Below, in pieces: positions 17,697 through 26,469 of a stretch of DNA of 64,000 nt (position 1 is the first letter of the stretch; the number at the start of each line of letters is the position of its first letter). The DNA is from Bog-473 sp963701955. Its GTDB lineage: Bacteria; Actinomycetota; Acidimicrobiia; Acidimicrobiales; RAAP-2. Below the pieces are notes generated by a model. The model was not told where the DNA came from and did no database searches. It saw nothing but the letters and a program-made list of their open reading frames with translations. The translations under genes were made by a program, and so were the position numbers. The stretch covers positions 248,001-312,000 of the forward strand of contig OY969694.1 of the NCBI GenBank assembly GCA_963701955.1, in the 5' to 3' direction.

Positions 17697-18066
17697 TGAA
17701 GCCAGTCCGGGGGGGGAAGCACAGTGGTCGTCTCTCGCGCTCTCAACTTCCTCGGCTAAACGGGGGATAGCGGCCTGCCCACGGATGACAGTTTGTCGTG
17801 CCCAGTATTGGCAGCGAGCGGGGCGGGTCTCCAACGTTGGCCATGGCAGCTCAGAGGACGACGGTCGACGTGAGCGAGCAATGGGGCAAGAATGGTGCCG
17901 TGGCGGCAAGTCGAAGCGCCCGGAAGGCACTTTCCAGAGGCATCGTCATTGCACTCGTTCTTCTCGGCCTCGTCCTGGGTCACCGAGTCGTTCGGCGAAG
18001 CCCTTAGAAATGGCGCCGTAGTTACTGACCCGTCCTTTTCGTGCCCTCCGGACTTACACTGCGGCA
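17697..18066. other. Intergenic stretch with one possible small ORF
   Basis: Apart from the candidate 54-codon ORF at 17843-18007, listed separately, I see nothing recognisable. It should hold the promoter of the adaptor gene at 18067. Confidence 0.4.
17843..18007 (+). CDS. Possible small single-TM protein, 54 aa
   Basis: ATG 17843 opens MAAQRTTVDVSEQWGKNGAV, a basic stretch (SRSARKALSRG) and one hydrophobic helix (IVIALVLLGLVLGHRVV) ending in RRSP. The amphipathic-basic-TM arrangement is plausible for a small membrane protein, but no clear ribosome-binding site and no homologue is recognised. It lies 60 bp before the HlyD-type adaptor gene. Confidence 0.3.
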   Translation: MAAQRTTVDVSEQWGKNGAVAASRSARKALSRGIVIALVLLGLVLGHRVVRRSP

Positions 18067-19647
18067 ATGGCACCGAGATTCAGCCTGCGTCGAGGATGGG
18101 GCGCACGGGTTGCACTTGCCGTCGCCGTCCTGTTCGTCGGCGCATCTGTGGGGTGGTGGGTCGTTGAACAGGGTGGTTCCCCTGCCTATGCAACTGCCAC
18201 CGCAAAAGAGGGAGACGTCCGAGAGCAGGTAGCTGAGCCGGCCACGGTTGACGACGTGTCTCAGGCTGACGTCAACTCCGATATCTCCGGGAGCATCGAG
18301 ACGGTTGACGTGGAGGCCGGCGATTACGTGTACGCCGACGAGACGCTCGCCGCAACGGATCCCTTGAGCGCGGATGCCACGTTGTACGAAGAGTCCTTGG
18401 CCCTCAACCAAGACCAGGCGCAGCTTGCCGCGGACGAGTCCAATCAGTCGCTCCAGTCCGCCGAGGCGGAGTTGGCGACGGCGCAGCAGGAGGTAACGGC
18501 CGACCAGGCGGCTGCCGCACAAGCACAGGCCAGCTTGGCGAGTTTGCAGGCGGAGAACCAAGCATCTCTCCAGCAAGCGGAACCGACTGTGTCCCAGGCT
18601 GAACAAGCCTTGTCGACTGATACCGGCGCATTGAGCACCGCCCAGGCAACGTTAGGTCAGGACCAGGTTGCGCTTGAATCCGCACAAGTGCAGTTTGCGG
18701 ATGCCGGTTGCCCGAAACCTCCACCCGGGTCAACTGCTGACTGCACAACTCTGACCAGTGCCGTGACACGGACACAATCCGCCGTCACATCCGATGAGGG
18801 AACTTTGAACAGCGATCAATCTGCTGTTGACAATGACCAAAAGACCCTCCAGGACGATCAGACCAATCTCTTGATCGCCGGGCTCAACGACCAGTCGTTG
18901 TTGACTCAAGCGACGGCGAAGTTCACGACCGCCGAGCTGGCGCTCTCCGTTGCGGAGGCATCCCTCGCAAACGCGCAGGCGGCTGTTTCGCAATCGCAAC
19001 GCGAGGTGGACGTGGTCACCCAGGTCGACGCCCAACGGGTCACCCAAGTCGAAGCGCAGATCCAGTCCCAAAAGGACGGCCTGAAGAACGGTCGTCTGAC
19101 CGCTCCAATCTCGGGGACGGTCAAGAGTGTCCAAATCAAGCCGGGAATGTCAGTCATCGCCGCCCCTTCGGCGCTCACATCCGCTTCGAAGCCACCGGCC
19201 GCAGCCATCGTGATCGACAGTCATGGTTCTCTTGTCGCCGAGACGAGCGTGCACGGCTCAAGTGTCGCCAGCATCCGGGTCGGCGATCCCGTCCAGCTTG
19301 CGGTCCCACACCACGCGATGATCGACGGGAAGGTGACTTCGGTCGGGATCATCTCGACGGACCAGTCTGGGGTGGAGTCAGCACCCGTCACCGTCGTGAT
19401 CACCGGGCAACCGCCGGGCATCTACCCAGGCATAACACTCGAGGCGAACATCACGCTCCTACAGAAGACGCACGTGCTGACCGTTCCGTCCAACGCAGTG
19501 CACACGAGCGGGACACGCACCTTCGTCTATGAAATCGTCAACGGTCGGACCGTGAGCCATGACGTGCGTGTGGGAGCTGTCGGATCTGACGTCACGCAGA
19601 TCGTGTCGGGGCTCTCCGAGGGAACCAAGGTTGTCGTGCCGAGCTGA
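18067..19647 (+). CDS. HlyD/MacA-type membrane-fusion (efflux adaptor) protein
   Basis: A 526-aa protein. An N-terminal TM anchor (RVALAVAVLFVGASVGWWVV) precedes the first half of the biotinyl-lipoyl fold (SDISGSIETVDVEAGDYVYA). A very long Ala/Gln/Asp-rich coiled-coil hairpin runs from about residue 100 to 340, followed by the second lipoyl half (LTAPISGTVKSVQIKPGMSV), a beta-barrel domain and a C-terminal membrane-proximal domain (HVLTVPSNAVHTSG...). A small Cys-containing insert (DAGCPKPPPG...) interrupts the coiled coil. In actinobacteria such adaptors work with MacB-like ABC permeases without an outer-membrane channel. No ATPase or permease is adjacent; the orphan FtsX/MacB permease at 0.9-3.4 kb is a possible but unproven partner. 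Confidence 0.88.
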   Translation: MAPRFSLRRGWGARVALAVAVLFVGASVGWWVVEQGGSPAYATATAKEGDVREQVAEPATVDDVSQADVNSDISGSIETVDVEAGDYVYADETLAATDPLSADATLYEESLALNQDQAQLAADESNQSLQSAEAELATAQQEVTADQAAAAQAQASLASLQAENQASLQQAEPTVSQAEQALSTDTGALSTAQATLGQDQVALESAQVQFADAGCPKPPPGSTADCTTLTSAVTRTQSAVTSDEGTLNSDQSAVDNDQKTLQDDQTNLLIAGLNDQSLLTQATAKFTTAELALSVAEASLANAQAAVSQSQREVDVVTQVDAQRVTQVEAQIQSQKDGLKNGRLTAPISGTVKSVQIKPGMSVIAAPSALTSASKPPAAAIVIDSHGSLVAETSVHGSSVASIRVGDPVQLAVPHHAMIDGKVTSVGIISTDQSGVESAPVTVVITGQPPGIYPGITLEANITLLQKTHVLTVPSNAVHTSGTRTFVYEIVNGRTVSHDVRVGAVGSDVTQIVSGLSEGTKVVVPS

Positions 19648-20013
19648 TGCTTGGTAGCGGGATAGCCCGCGTGGCAGCGCGGTGTCCTGACCACATCGTC
19701 GGAGCTCCGGTGCGGCACTGTGCCACACATGCCTTGAGGACCACGCCGTCGGGAAGCGATGCGCTGGAGAAGTCGACCGGCGACACCATCCGCAGCCGTC
19801 GCCCTGGGCAATGTGTCCAGCGATATCCGGCGAGAGCCAACGGGAAGCAACGAGAATGTCGAGAGTTGTGCGTCCGTTGTCGTTAGAGGGCGTCGCCGCC
19901 CCTCGACGGCCGTCAGCGCCTCAACACGATCCGCGACGATCTCGCGAGGTCCTCCGGTCGACTTCGCCTCGTGTGCCCGGACCGCTGGGGCGAGCTGCGA
20001 GGAGTTTGCTTGA
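19648..20013. pseudogene. Heavily deleted RepSA-type replication-initiator relic (minus strand)
   Basis: On the minus strand the segment around 19735-19780 encodes DFSSASLPDGVVLKAC, identical in part to the RepSA-like relic at 39.2 kb, and the DNA around 19686-19725 and 19760-19800 aligns with separate parts of that relic (38921-38950 and 39300-39340), with large internal deletions. The sequence on to about 20010 resembles 39450-39700. No coding capacity remains. It is a second, older copy of the same plasmid/ICE replication module. Confidence 0.6.
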
Positions 20014-21225
20014 TCACTGTGCTGGTCCGGTCCCGAGCTTGACCGTCACGCTGTGCTGTTGGCCCGAGGGATCGAGGTGCCCAACCTGAACAGACGCGCC
20101 GGGTGCCTCACCGAGAAGCAGGTCAGTGAGGGACTCGGGTGAGGTGACGGCTTGGCCGTCGACCGAGGTGATCACGTCACCCGGGGTCAGTCCAGCCTGT
20201 GCTGCTGGACCACCTGGGATGACCTCGGCGATCTCGGCACCGGAGTATCCGAAGGAGGGACTATGGACGGAGACACCCAAGAAGGCTGTCGGACCGATGT
20301 GGACGGTACTCGATGCCCGTCCTGATTCGATCTGCGCGGCTACGGCCAGCGCCTGGTTGATGGGGATCGCGTAGCCCTGATTCGTCGAGGGCTGGAACTG
20401 GTAGGACTCGGAGGCGGCCGTCGTCATGCCGATCACCAGCCCCGCGCTGTCGACGGTGGCACCACCGGAGTCCCCGGGGATCACGTCGGCGTTGGTTTCG
20501 ATCAGCCCGGTCAACTGCTCCGAGGAGCCACCGACCTGGTCTTGTGCAGTGATGGATTGCCCGAGGGCGGTGACGGAACCCCCGGCGTAGCTCGGGGTTC
20601 CCCCGGTGCCTTGGGCATTGCCGACGACAACGACACCGTCGCCTACCCCGACGGTGGACGAGTCTCCCAGTTTGACTGTGTGGAGCCCGGAAGCGTTGCT
20701 GAGTCGGAGGACCGCAACGTCCTGTGAGCGGTCGTACCCGACAACGGTTGCGCTGTAGGTCTTGTGGTTACCCACGTCGACAACGCTGATCGTGGTGGCA
20801 CCCTCAACGACGTGGTTGTTGGTCATGACTTCACCCTTGGAGCTGAGCACCATGCCGGTCCCCGCACCCGCCACCGCTTGGTAGCTGTCAGTGACGTTGA
20901 TGTCGACCAGTGCAGGATCGGTGGCGGCAGCGAGGGCCGCCGCGTTCGACGGTGCGCCCGAAGCAGAGGAGGCACGCCCGCCGCTACTCGGAACCGTCGA
21001 CGTGGGCGAGACTTTCGGAGCACTCGACGTCGTGGATGAAGACGACGAGATCTCGTACCCGACCAGAACGCCGACCGCCGCGGCAGCGAGCACCGCCGCG
21101 GCCGCGATTTCGATTCGGACATGACGCCGGTGGGAGCGCTCGTCCTTCGATCGGTGCTCCGGTTCCTGTTGTGTCTCCGTGCGCGACTTCGCGAGCGCAC
21201 TGAGGCCTTCCGAAGACTCCTCCAT
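20014..21225 (-). CDS. HtrA/DegP-like membrane-anchored serine protease with PDZ domain
   Basis: A 403-aa protein. A charged N-terminus leads into one TM helix (residues about 38-58, IEIAAAAVLAAAAVGVLVGY), a Ser/Pro-rich linker, a trypsin-fold protease domain and a C-terminal PDZ domain (about 300-395; FLGVSVHSP, GGPAAQAGLTPGDVI). The catalytic triad is visible: His in MTNNHVVEGA, Asp in YDRSQDVAVLRL, Ser in IPGDSGGATV. The protease faces outside, where it would degrade or signal about misfolded exported proteins, as PepD/HtrA do in mycobacteria. ATG 21225 is chosen because the open frame upstream lacks coding character. The gene stands alone. Confidence 0.92.
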   Translation of the reverse strand: MEESSEGLSALAKSRTETQQEPEHRSKDERSHRRHVRIEIAAAAVLAAAAVGVLVGYEISSSSSTTSSAPKVSPTSTVPSSGGRASSASGAPSNAAALAAATDPALVDINVTDSYQAVAGAGTGMVLSSKGEVMTNNHVVEGATTISVVDVGNHKTYSATVVGYDRSQDVAVLRLSNASGLHTVKLGDSSTVGVGDGVVVVGNAQGTGGTPSYAGGSVTALGQSITAQDQVGGSSEQLTGLIETNADVIPGDSGGATVDSAGLVIGMTTAASESYQFQPSTNQGYAIPINQALAVAAQIESGRASSTVHIGPTAFLGVSVHSPSFGYSGAEIAEVIPGGPAAQAGLTPGDVITSVDGQAVTSPESLTDLLLGEAPGASVQVGHLDPSGQQHSVTVKLGTGPAQ

Positions 21226-21653
21226 GGATCGAGGGTAGAGCCGACGTACTGCTTCTTGCAGGGTCAAATGTCCCAAATCCCAACGGAGCGAGCCCGGCGG
21301 AATGCGTGCCCCCAGCGGTGTCGCGGACTCCCGAAAGCGGGCTTGTTCTCCAATCGAAGTGCCCCACTCTTGCCGCACGGGGCACCCAACACGGCCCCCG
21401 CTCAGAAGCCATCGGTCGCCCTGCTGCTGACCTTCGGCGCATGTTCCCGGCACGCTTCTACGTCGCAGCTGCGCTCCCCACGTCCTTCCACATGCCCTTC
21501 CATGCCGGCGGCTGGCGACAATGGTCGGCCTGTAGTTGGTGCCTGTAGACCATCCGAAAGCACCGACCTGGCTACGGGGCGAAGGCCGTGATGAGGTCGC
21601 CGGGCTAGGGCGTCGGGACCATGCAACGGAGGTACGCCGGAGCCGCCACGCGA

Positions 21654-21687
21654 AGCGGCCCCTCGATTGGGTGGAGGAGGGGCCGCT
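21654..21687. terminator. Strong hairpin
   Basis: Perfect 11-bp arms (AGCGGCCCCTC / GAGGGGCCGCT) around a 12-nt loop. It could terminate transcription in either direction; no intact gene ends here, so it may belong to lost mobile DNA. Confidence 0.45.
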
Positions 21688-22122
21688 GCACCCTTGTCTC
21701 GTGACTGACGTAGGTGTGTTCCTACTTATACCCCCGAAGCCGGGCGAGTCCGTCGCGCCCCCGTGACAGTGCCGCCGCACCATGGAGGAGCCTTGCATGC
21801 CTGGGGCGTCGGGACTCTGGTTCCGGCGCCGGGCCGTCAGTCGCTCGTCTATGGGGTCTCGCAGTGCGTAGCAGCGGGCCGTGGGGATGCGCTGAGCGAT
21901 CACCGGTCCCGGTGGCCGGTCGACGCCCCCCCGGCCTGGGAGATCAACACCGCCTGAGGCTGTGAGGAGTTCCTCTACCGGATCAAGAAGCCCCGCATCG
22001 GAGCGGTTCCTCGTCGTCGCAACGGAACACGAGCTCCGTGTCCCGCCGTGTCCTGGTGTGTCCCGAGTCGGTGCAGCGGAGAGCTGACAAGCTCCCGACC
22101 TGCACTTTCGGGGATTCCACGT

Positions 22123-22146
22123 GAGTGGAGGTGGCGGGAATCGAAC
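22123..22146 (-). repeat. Exact 24-bp copy of tmRNA 3'-end sequence, candidate att site
   Basis: GAGTGGAGGTGGCGGGAATC plus GAAC is identical to 40723-40746, which spans the 3' end and T-arm of ssrA. The rest of a tmRNA is absent. The adjacent 130 bp resembles the corresponding flank at 14.0-14.13 kb. This is the expected product of an element that integrated in ssrA and regenerated its 3' end. Confidence 0.6.
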
Positions 22147-22279
22147 GTGGAGCGCCCGTCGCCGCAAACGTGCATGTCATCAGCACAAAAGCCAATCCTA
22201 CCTGCGGTGGCTGGCGGACGGAGCGGTACGCGCTGGCATCTGCCGACACTCGCTGGAACCCCCTGTCTGCGTGGCTCCC

Positions 22280-22296
22280 GTGTCAGATCCGTGTCA
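22280..22296. repeat. 17-bp motif, copy 2
   Basis: GTGTCAGATCCGTGTCA, identical to 14131-14147 and 40648-40664. Confidence 0.7.
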
Positions 22297-22935
22297 TGTC
22301 GTTGACTGCTCCTCAGCCAACCAGCTCGGAGCGTGGCGGGCTGCCCACGCCGTGGTGACCCAGCCCCTGATCATGGAGCGCAAGGAGTCCGGATGGGTGA
22401 GGGCGAACACCACGTGGCCGGCGACCACGACGAAGATGGCGAAGGCGAAGACGTCATGGACGAAGGTGGCGCCGGTGCGCCATTCGACGGGGAAGAAGCG
22501 AAACCACTTCAACATGGCGCCGGTGGCCAGCATCACCACGATGGCGGCGCCGGTGAAGACGACGTTGAGCTTTTGGCCGGGATTGAACTTGTCGACGACC
22601 TGCGGGGCCCTGCGGCCGAGAGCCTTCAGCCAGGTCACCTCGTCCCTGCTCCAGACATTGATTCGTCGAAGGTCACGGCGGAGCCGGGCTCCCCAGGGGC
22701 CGAGGATAGAGATGAGGAGGGGCACAGGGAGGGCGATGCCCGCCCACAGATGGATCTCCTCGACCAGGGTGCGGCGCCCGACCACGCCGGCGATCGATCC
22801 GAAGTAGAGCGGGAGCGCCGTCACCATGAGGATGCCGAACAGCAGCGCATTGGTCCAGTGCGCGGTCCGCTGCACGGCGTCGAACCGTACGATCCGCCCT
22901 GCGGCGCTCGGACGATCGACGACGGTCGGTGTCAC
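22294..22935 (-). CDS. Cytochrome b561/FdhI-like membrane heme protein
   Basis: A 213-aa four-helix membrane protein. RFDAVQRTAHWTNALLFGIL opens helix 1, with His ligand candidates also in VEEIHLWAGIALPVPLLISI (helix 2), ATFVHDVFAFAIFVVVAGHV (helix 4) and the following ALTHP. This His pattern matches the cytochrome b subunits that pass quinol electrons to periplasmic partners (formate dehydrogenase gamma / Ni-hydrogenase type). GTG 22935 overlaps the stop of the molybdopterin oxidoreductase gene (GTGA), so the two are coupled and likely form one membrane-bound redox complex. An in-frame ATG at 22989 would create a longer overlap and is less likely. Confidence 0.87.
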   Translation of the reverse strand: MTPTVVDRPSAAGRIVRFDAVQRTAHWTNALLFGILMVTALPLYFGSIAGVVGRRTLVEEIHLWAGIALPVPLLISILGPWGARLRRDLRRINVWSRDEVTWLKALGRRAPQVVDKFNPGQKLNVVFTGAAIVVMLATGAMLKWFRFFPVEWRTGATFVHDVFAFAIFVVVAGHVVFALTHPDSLRSMIRGWVTTAWAARHAPSWLAEEQSTT

Positions 22936-23663
22936 TGCGTGCCTCGGGTCAGGGAGGGATCGCTCGCGCCGGTCGACCCGTCGATCCATCCGTCAACGGG
23001 GTAGCCGTTCTCCTCCCAGAACCCGGGAATCACTTCGTCCACGACTCTGATGGCCGACAGCCACTTGAGAGACTTGTAGCCGAACATGGGAGCGACGTAG
23101 AGCCGCACTGGTCCTCCGTGTTCGGTGGTGACCGGCCCACCGAGCATGCGGTAGGCGACGATGACGTCGGGCAAACGGGCCTGATCGAGCGTCAGGCTCT
23201 CGGTGTCCGCCCCGTCGTAGGACTCGAAGCGCAGCGCGACGGCCGTTCTCCGTATGCCCACGTCATCAAGAATCTCCGAGAGCCGCACGCCTTCCCAGTG
23301 AACGGCGGGAACCGACCAGCCGGTCACACAGTGGAAATCCTTCACGAACGCCGTACGTGGCATCGACTCGAGGTCGTCGATCGTGTAGGTCCGGGGCCGG
23401 TCCACGAGTCCGGTGACCTCGAGTCGATACGCAGAACGTGAGACGACCGGGTACGACCCGGTGATCGAGTAAATGCGAAAGTTCCCCCCCGACAGCAACC
23501 CTGCCAGTCCGGAACCGGTCACATTGCGAAGAGCACTCTGCACCTTGGCGCCGAACACGATCCCGGCAGCGCCCAAACCCACCAGTCCGAGGAAGACCCG
23601 ACGTCCCACGCGGACACGTGGTTGGGCTCCTTGGGGGACTATTCCGGTCGGCTTCGCAGTCAC
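22932..23663 (-). CDS. Tat-exported sulfite-oxidase-fold molybdopterin oxidoreductase
   Basis: A 243-aa protein with a twin-arginine type leader (VGRRVFLGLVGLGAAGIVFG) and an oxidoreductase-molybdopterin domain. The family pattern is clear: LEVTGLVDRPRTYTIDDLES, then KDFHCVTGWSVPAVHWEGVR with the Cys that ligates molybdenum, and later GGPVRLYVAPMFGYKSLKWL. This matches MsrP/YedY-like and plant-nitrate-reductase-like small enzymes. It has no dimerisation domain, so it resembles MsrP, which repairs methionine sulfoxide outside the membrane. Its partner here is a cytochrome b561-like protein rather than MsrQ. Start is GTG 23663. It sits downstream of an ECF sigma/anti-sigma pair, which probably controls it. 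Confidence 0.87.
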   Translation of the reverse strand: MTAKPTGIVPQGAQPRVRVGRRVFLGLVGLGAAGIVFGAKVQSALRNVTGSGLAGLLSGGNFRIYSITGSYPVVSRSAYRLEVTGLVDRPRTYTIDDLESMPRTAFVKDFHCVTGWSVPAVHWEGVRLSEILDDVGIRRTAVALRFESYDGADTESLTLDQARLPDVIVAYRMLGGPVTTEHGGPVRLYVAPMFGYKSLKWLSAIRVVDEVIPGFWEENGYPVDGWIDGSTGASDPSLTRGTQ

Positions 23664-23712
23664 CGGTCGGCCATTCCGTGTGGATGGGTTAGCTCGGGCA
23701 CAGCACTCCTCG

Positions 23713-23967
23713 CTATTCGGATCGCCAGCGCTGGTACAACTCGGTGAGCTCCGTCTTTGCTTCGGGACTCAGGTCTTCGGGATCGACGGTGCCGGTCAGC
23801 GCAATGGTCATCCTGATCTGCTCGAGGTACGCGGCGCAGTTGGGGCACGCTCGAAGATGCGCCTCGAACCGGCGCCGATTGCGGCGCGAGAGCGCTCCCT
23901 CCAGGTAGTCGGTGACGAGCTCGACCGCCTCTTGACACACGATGTCCCTACGTCGCAATGAAAGCAT
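23713..23967 (-). CDS. Zinc-finger (zf-HC2) anti-sigma factor
   Basis: An 84-aa protein with the anti-sigma zinc-binding pattern: Cys in DIVCQEAVELVTDYLEG, then HLRACPNCAAYLEQIR (HxxxCxxC). No TM helix follows, so it is a soluble ZAS-type inhibitor. It starts 3 nt after the sigma gene stop, the standard layout for an ECF sigma factor and its inhibitor. Oxidation of zinc-binding cysteines is a known release mechanism in such proteins (for example RsrA), which would fit the downstream redox genes, but that is inference. Confidence 0.9.
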   Translation of the reverse strand: MLSLRRRDIVCQEAVELVTDYLEGALSRRNRRRFEAHLRACPNCAAYLEQIRMTIALTGTVDPEDLSPEAKTELTELYQRWRSE

Positions 23968-23970
23968 CGT

Positions 23971-24558
23971 TCACGCCTTCGCTATGTGAATGTCGAGAAC
24001 CTCGCGCAGGCGGGTCCTACCCCGGTGTAACAGGATCCGTTGATTGCCGGAGCTGATGTCGAGAAGCTCGCACACCTCGTCGCCGGAGAGGCCTTCCATG
24101 TCGCGCAGCACCACAACCTGACGTTGACGTGGGGGCAGGTCATCGAGGCCGGAGTGGAGAGCGGGTCCCCAGGTGGCGGCCTCGAGACGATCCTCGCTGT
24201 CCTCGGTCCAACGCTCCACGGGATCCGCCCATTGCCCGTCGATGTCGAAGCGGATCGGATCTACGGCACGATGCGGTTCGCTCGATGAGTGTCGCTGTTC
24301 TCGAACGCCCGCGGAGCGTGCCCGGTTGATGAGGATCCGGAAGAGCCACGTCTTGAATGCGGCGCGTCCTTCGAAACGCTCGATGCCCTTGACCACGCCC
24401 ATCCATGTGTCCTGTACGGCCTCCTCGGCAACGGCGCGACTGGGGGCGTACGTTCGGGCCAGACGCAACATGGGCTGCTGGTAGCGCGCCACCAGCCTCA
24501 CGAAGGCTTCCTCGTCGCCGTCTCGCAGCCGGGTCAGCAGCTCGAGGTCCGTGTCCAC
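23971..24558 (-). CDS. ECF-type RNA polymerase sigma factor
   Basis: A 195-aa sigma-70-family factor. Region 2: EEAFVRLVARYQQPMLRLAR and AEEAVQDTWMGVVKGIERFE, then FKTWLFRILINRARS. Region 4: LPPRQRQVVVLRDMEGLSGD followed by EVCELLDISSGNQRILLHRG. The start is the GTG at 24558 (VDTDLELLTRLRDGDEEAF); the upstream open frame has no coding character. It leads an apparent four-gene operon: sigma, anti-sigma, molybdopterin oxidoreductase, cytochrome b. ECF factors usually transcribe their own operon, so autoregulation is likely. A divergent secreted-protein gene starts 237 bp away and may be a second target. Confidence 0.93.
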   Translation of the reverse strand: MDTDLELLTRLRDGDEEAFVRLVARYQQPMLRLARTYAPSRAVAEEAVQDTWMGVVKGIERFEGRAAFKTWLFRILINRARSAGVREQRHSSSEPHRAVDPIRFDIDGQWADPVERWTEDSEDRLEAATWGPALHSGLDDLPPRQRQVVVLRDMEGLSGDEVCELLDISSGNQRILLHRGRTRLREVLDIHIAKA

Positions 24559-24794
24559 GGTTCGAATCGTAGGTCTCGGACGTCGATGGGACACCGCGCC
24601 AGTCCGCGACGAGCGTTCCGATCGCACCTCGGGACTCAGTGGAGAGATCGGGTTCGGGCCACACCTTCTTGTCCCAGTCGACTCGTGTTCCGTTACAGGC
24701 AGGTCAGAACCTCCATTTGCCGGGAGGCGTAACGCCTGAGGGAAGTGAGGGGACTGTGGATCGTGGTGTACCCGTCCCCAGTGGAGGAGATGCA

Positions 24795-25941
24795 ATGAGG
24801 AGATTTACCCGTCTTGCGGTTGGTGCCGGAGCGATCGCGGGGCTGTCGACGCTGGTCGCGCCCGTTGTCGCCGGTGCCGATCCGGTTGGACCATCCTTCT
24901 TCGGCGGGGCCGATCACGCGGTCTTTGTGCAAACCGACAACACGACGGGCAACCAGGTCGTGGCCTATGACCGTTCCGACGGCGGCGGTCTCACTCTCGC
25001 TGGCACCTACAACACGGGCGGCCTGGGTGGACAGTTGACCGGCTCGGTCGTCGATCATCTGGCCTCGCAGGGATCTCTCACCTACGACCAGCGCAGCGCC
25101 ACGCTCTACGCGGTCAACGCCGGCAGCAACACCGTCTCGGTCTTCTCGGTCCGGGGGGACCGTCTTGCGCTACGCCAGGTGATCAACTCCGGTGGCGCGT
25201 TCCCGGTGAGCGTGGCCACATTCGGAAACCTCGTCTACGTCCTCAACGCGGAGAACGGTGGATCCGTCCAAGGCTACGTGAACTTCCTCGGCCACCTCTT
25301 CGCCATCCCGGGATCGAACCGGGCTTTGGGCCTCAACCCGACGGCAACGCCGCAGTTCGTGAACACGCCTGGTCAGGTTGCCTTCTCGCCTGACGGTTCC
25401 AAGCTGATCGTCACGACCAAGGCCAACGGGAGCGACATCGACGTGTTCGCGGTGGGGCGCTTCGGGCTGCTGTCGCCTCACGCCAGTCGTCAACTCCGAG
25501 CCTGGTGCGGTGCCCTTTGCGATCTCCTTCGACGCTGCGGGACATCTCGTCGTCGCCGAGGCCGGTACCAACGCCCTGGCCACCTTCACCCTCAACCCGT
25601 GGGGCACGGTGACCCCGATTGACGCGGTCGGTACCGGTCAGGCAGCGACGTGCTGGGTCGCCCAGGCGCAGGGGTTCTACTACGCCTCCAACGCTGGGAG
25701 CGCCTCGGTGAGCCAGTACTCGGAATCGACCAGCGGTTCCCTAGGTCTGCTCGGCCAGACGGCGACCGACCCGGGCACGGTTGACGCCGCGGCGTCCCTC
25801 GGTGGCCAGTACCTCTACGTCCAAACCGGGGGCAACGGGATCGTCGATGAGTTCCACGTCGGTGGCAATGGATCGCTGGCCGAGATCGGGTCCGTGACCG
25901 TGACAGGCGCGGTAGGCGGCGAGGGCATCGTCGCCTTCTAG
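24795..25941 (+). pseudogene. Secreted lactonase-like beta-propeller protein, single frameshift
   Basis: ATG 24795 (ribosome-binding site GGAGGAG) begins RRFTRLAVGAGAIAGLSTLV, a Sec signal, followed by propeller blades such as LTYDQRSATLYAVNAGSNTV and TPGQVAFSPDGSKLIVTTKA. Near 25480-25490 the frame must advance by one base to continue as PVVNSEPGAVPFAISFDAAG, ATFTLNPWGTVTPIDAVG and the end at 25941. Joined, it would be about 381 residues, typical of the 6-phosphogluconolactonase/YVTN-like secreted propellers of actinobacteria. Without correction it ends at 25622 in a nonsense tail. No homopolymer marks the lesion. It diverges from the ECF sigma operon and may be regulated by it. Confidence 0.78.
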
Positions 25942-25993
25942 TCACGTGCACTTGGCGACGGACGGCTGCCCGGGGCTTCTTGGGGGCGTCGTC

Positions 25994-26020
25994 GCCCCCG
26001 CCGCGGATCGCGGCGGGGGC
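25994..26020 (+). terminator. Strong GC hairpin after the propeller gene
   Basis: Perfect 12-bp arms (GCCCCCGCCGCG / CGCGGCGGGGGC) around GAT, 52 nt after the stop at 25941. Confidence 0.7.
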
Positions 26021-26196
26021 CGGGCCCAGTCTCTGCGACCCCGTGGCCACGCCGAGGGGCCCCATCCCGGCATCGTATTGGGGGCAGTCCGGGTCCTGCA
26101 CCTGGCCGAGGCAGAGACGGCACCCCGGAATACAGTGATCCCGTCAAGCGCCCGAGACGAATGATGGTGCGTATCTCTCGAACAAGGAGCCCTTCT

Positions 26197-26469
26197 GTGA
26201 TTGCCATCCACATCGTCACCAAGAACATGACTTCCGAGCAGCACACCAAGGGCCGCGCCCGTCTGGCCGAGGCCGGGGCACCTGAAAGCGCCATGAAGCT
26301 CCACTCCTGTTTTGGCGAAGAGGGCAAGCTGCAGGTCTTCGACATCTGGGAAAGCCAAGAGGCGTTCGATAAGTTCTTGACTTACCTCGGGCCTGTGATG
26401 GGAGATCTAGGCATCGAGTTGGCGCAGCCGCCCGTCATCATGCCGCTCGTCGACCTTGTCCAGCAGTAG
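26197..26469 (+). CDS. Small dimeric alpha-beta barrel (monooxygenase-like) protein
   Basis: A 90-aa protein with a ferredoxin-like pattern (IAIHIVTKNMTSEQHTKGRA ... KLQVFDIWESQEAFDKFLTY ... ELAQPPVIMPLVDLV). This resembles the antibiotic-biosynthesis-monooxygenase / stress-responsive dimeric barrel fold, where the DxWES and F..HL-type motifs recur, but no catalytic assignment is possible. GTG 26197 has AAGGAG about 7 nt upstream, better than an in-frame ATG at 26161. It is a single gene between a terminator and decayed DNA. Confidence 0.72.
   Translation: MIAIHIVTKNMTSEQHTKGRARLAEAGAPESAMKLHSCFGEEGKLQVFDIWESQEAFDKFLTYLGPVMGDLGIELAQPPVIMPLVDLVQQ

Larger units (their letters stand above)
21226..22293. 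other. 1.07-kb gene-free stretch with att-like and repeat debris
   Basis: No convincing gene on either strand. It contains a strong hairpin at 21654-21687, a short segment near 21955-21985 resembling sequences at 19993 and 39673 (GCTGTGAGGAGTT...), the tmRNA-3'-like sequence at 22123-22146 and the 17-bp motif at 22280-22296. The composition is that of decayed mobile DNA. Confidence 0.5.

Noticed and set aside
22123..22200. Functional tRNA or tmRNA gene
   Set aside because: Only the 3' T-arm-like part is present; no acceptor partner, D-arm or anticodon arm could be found upstream on the minus strand.
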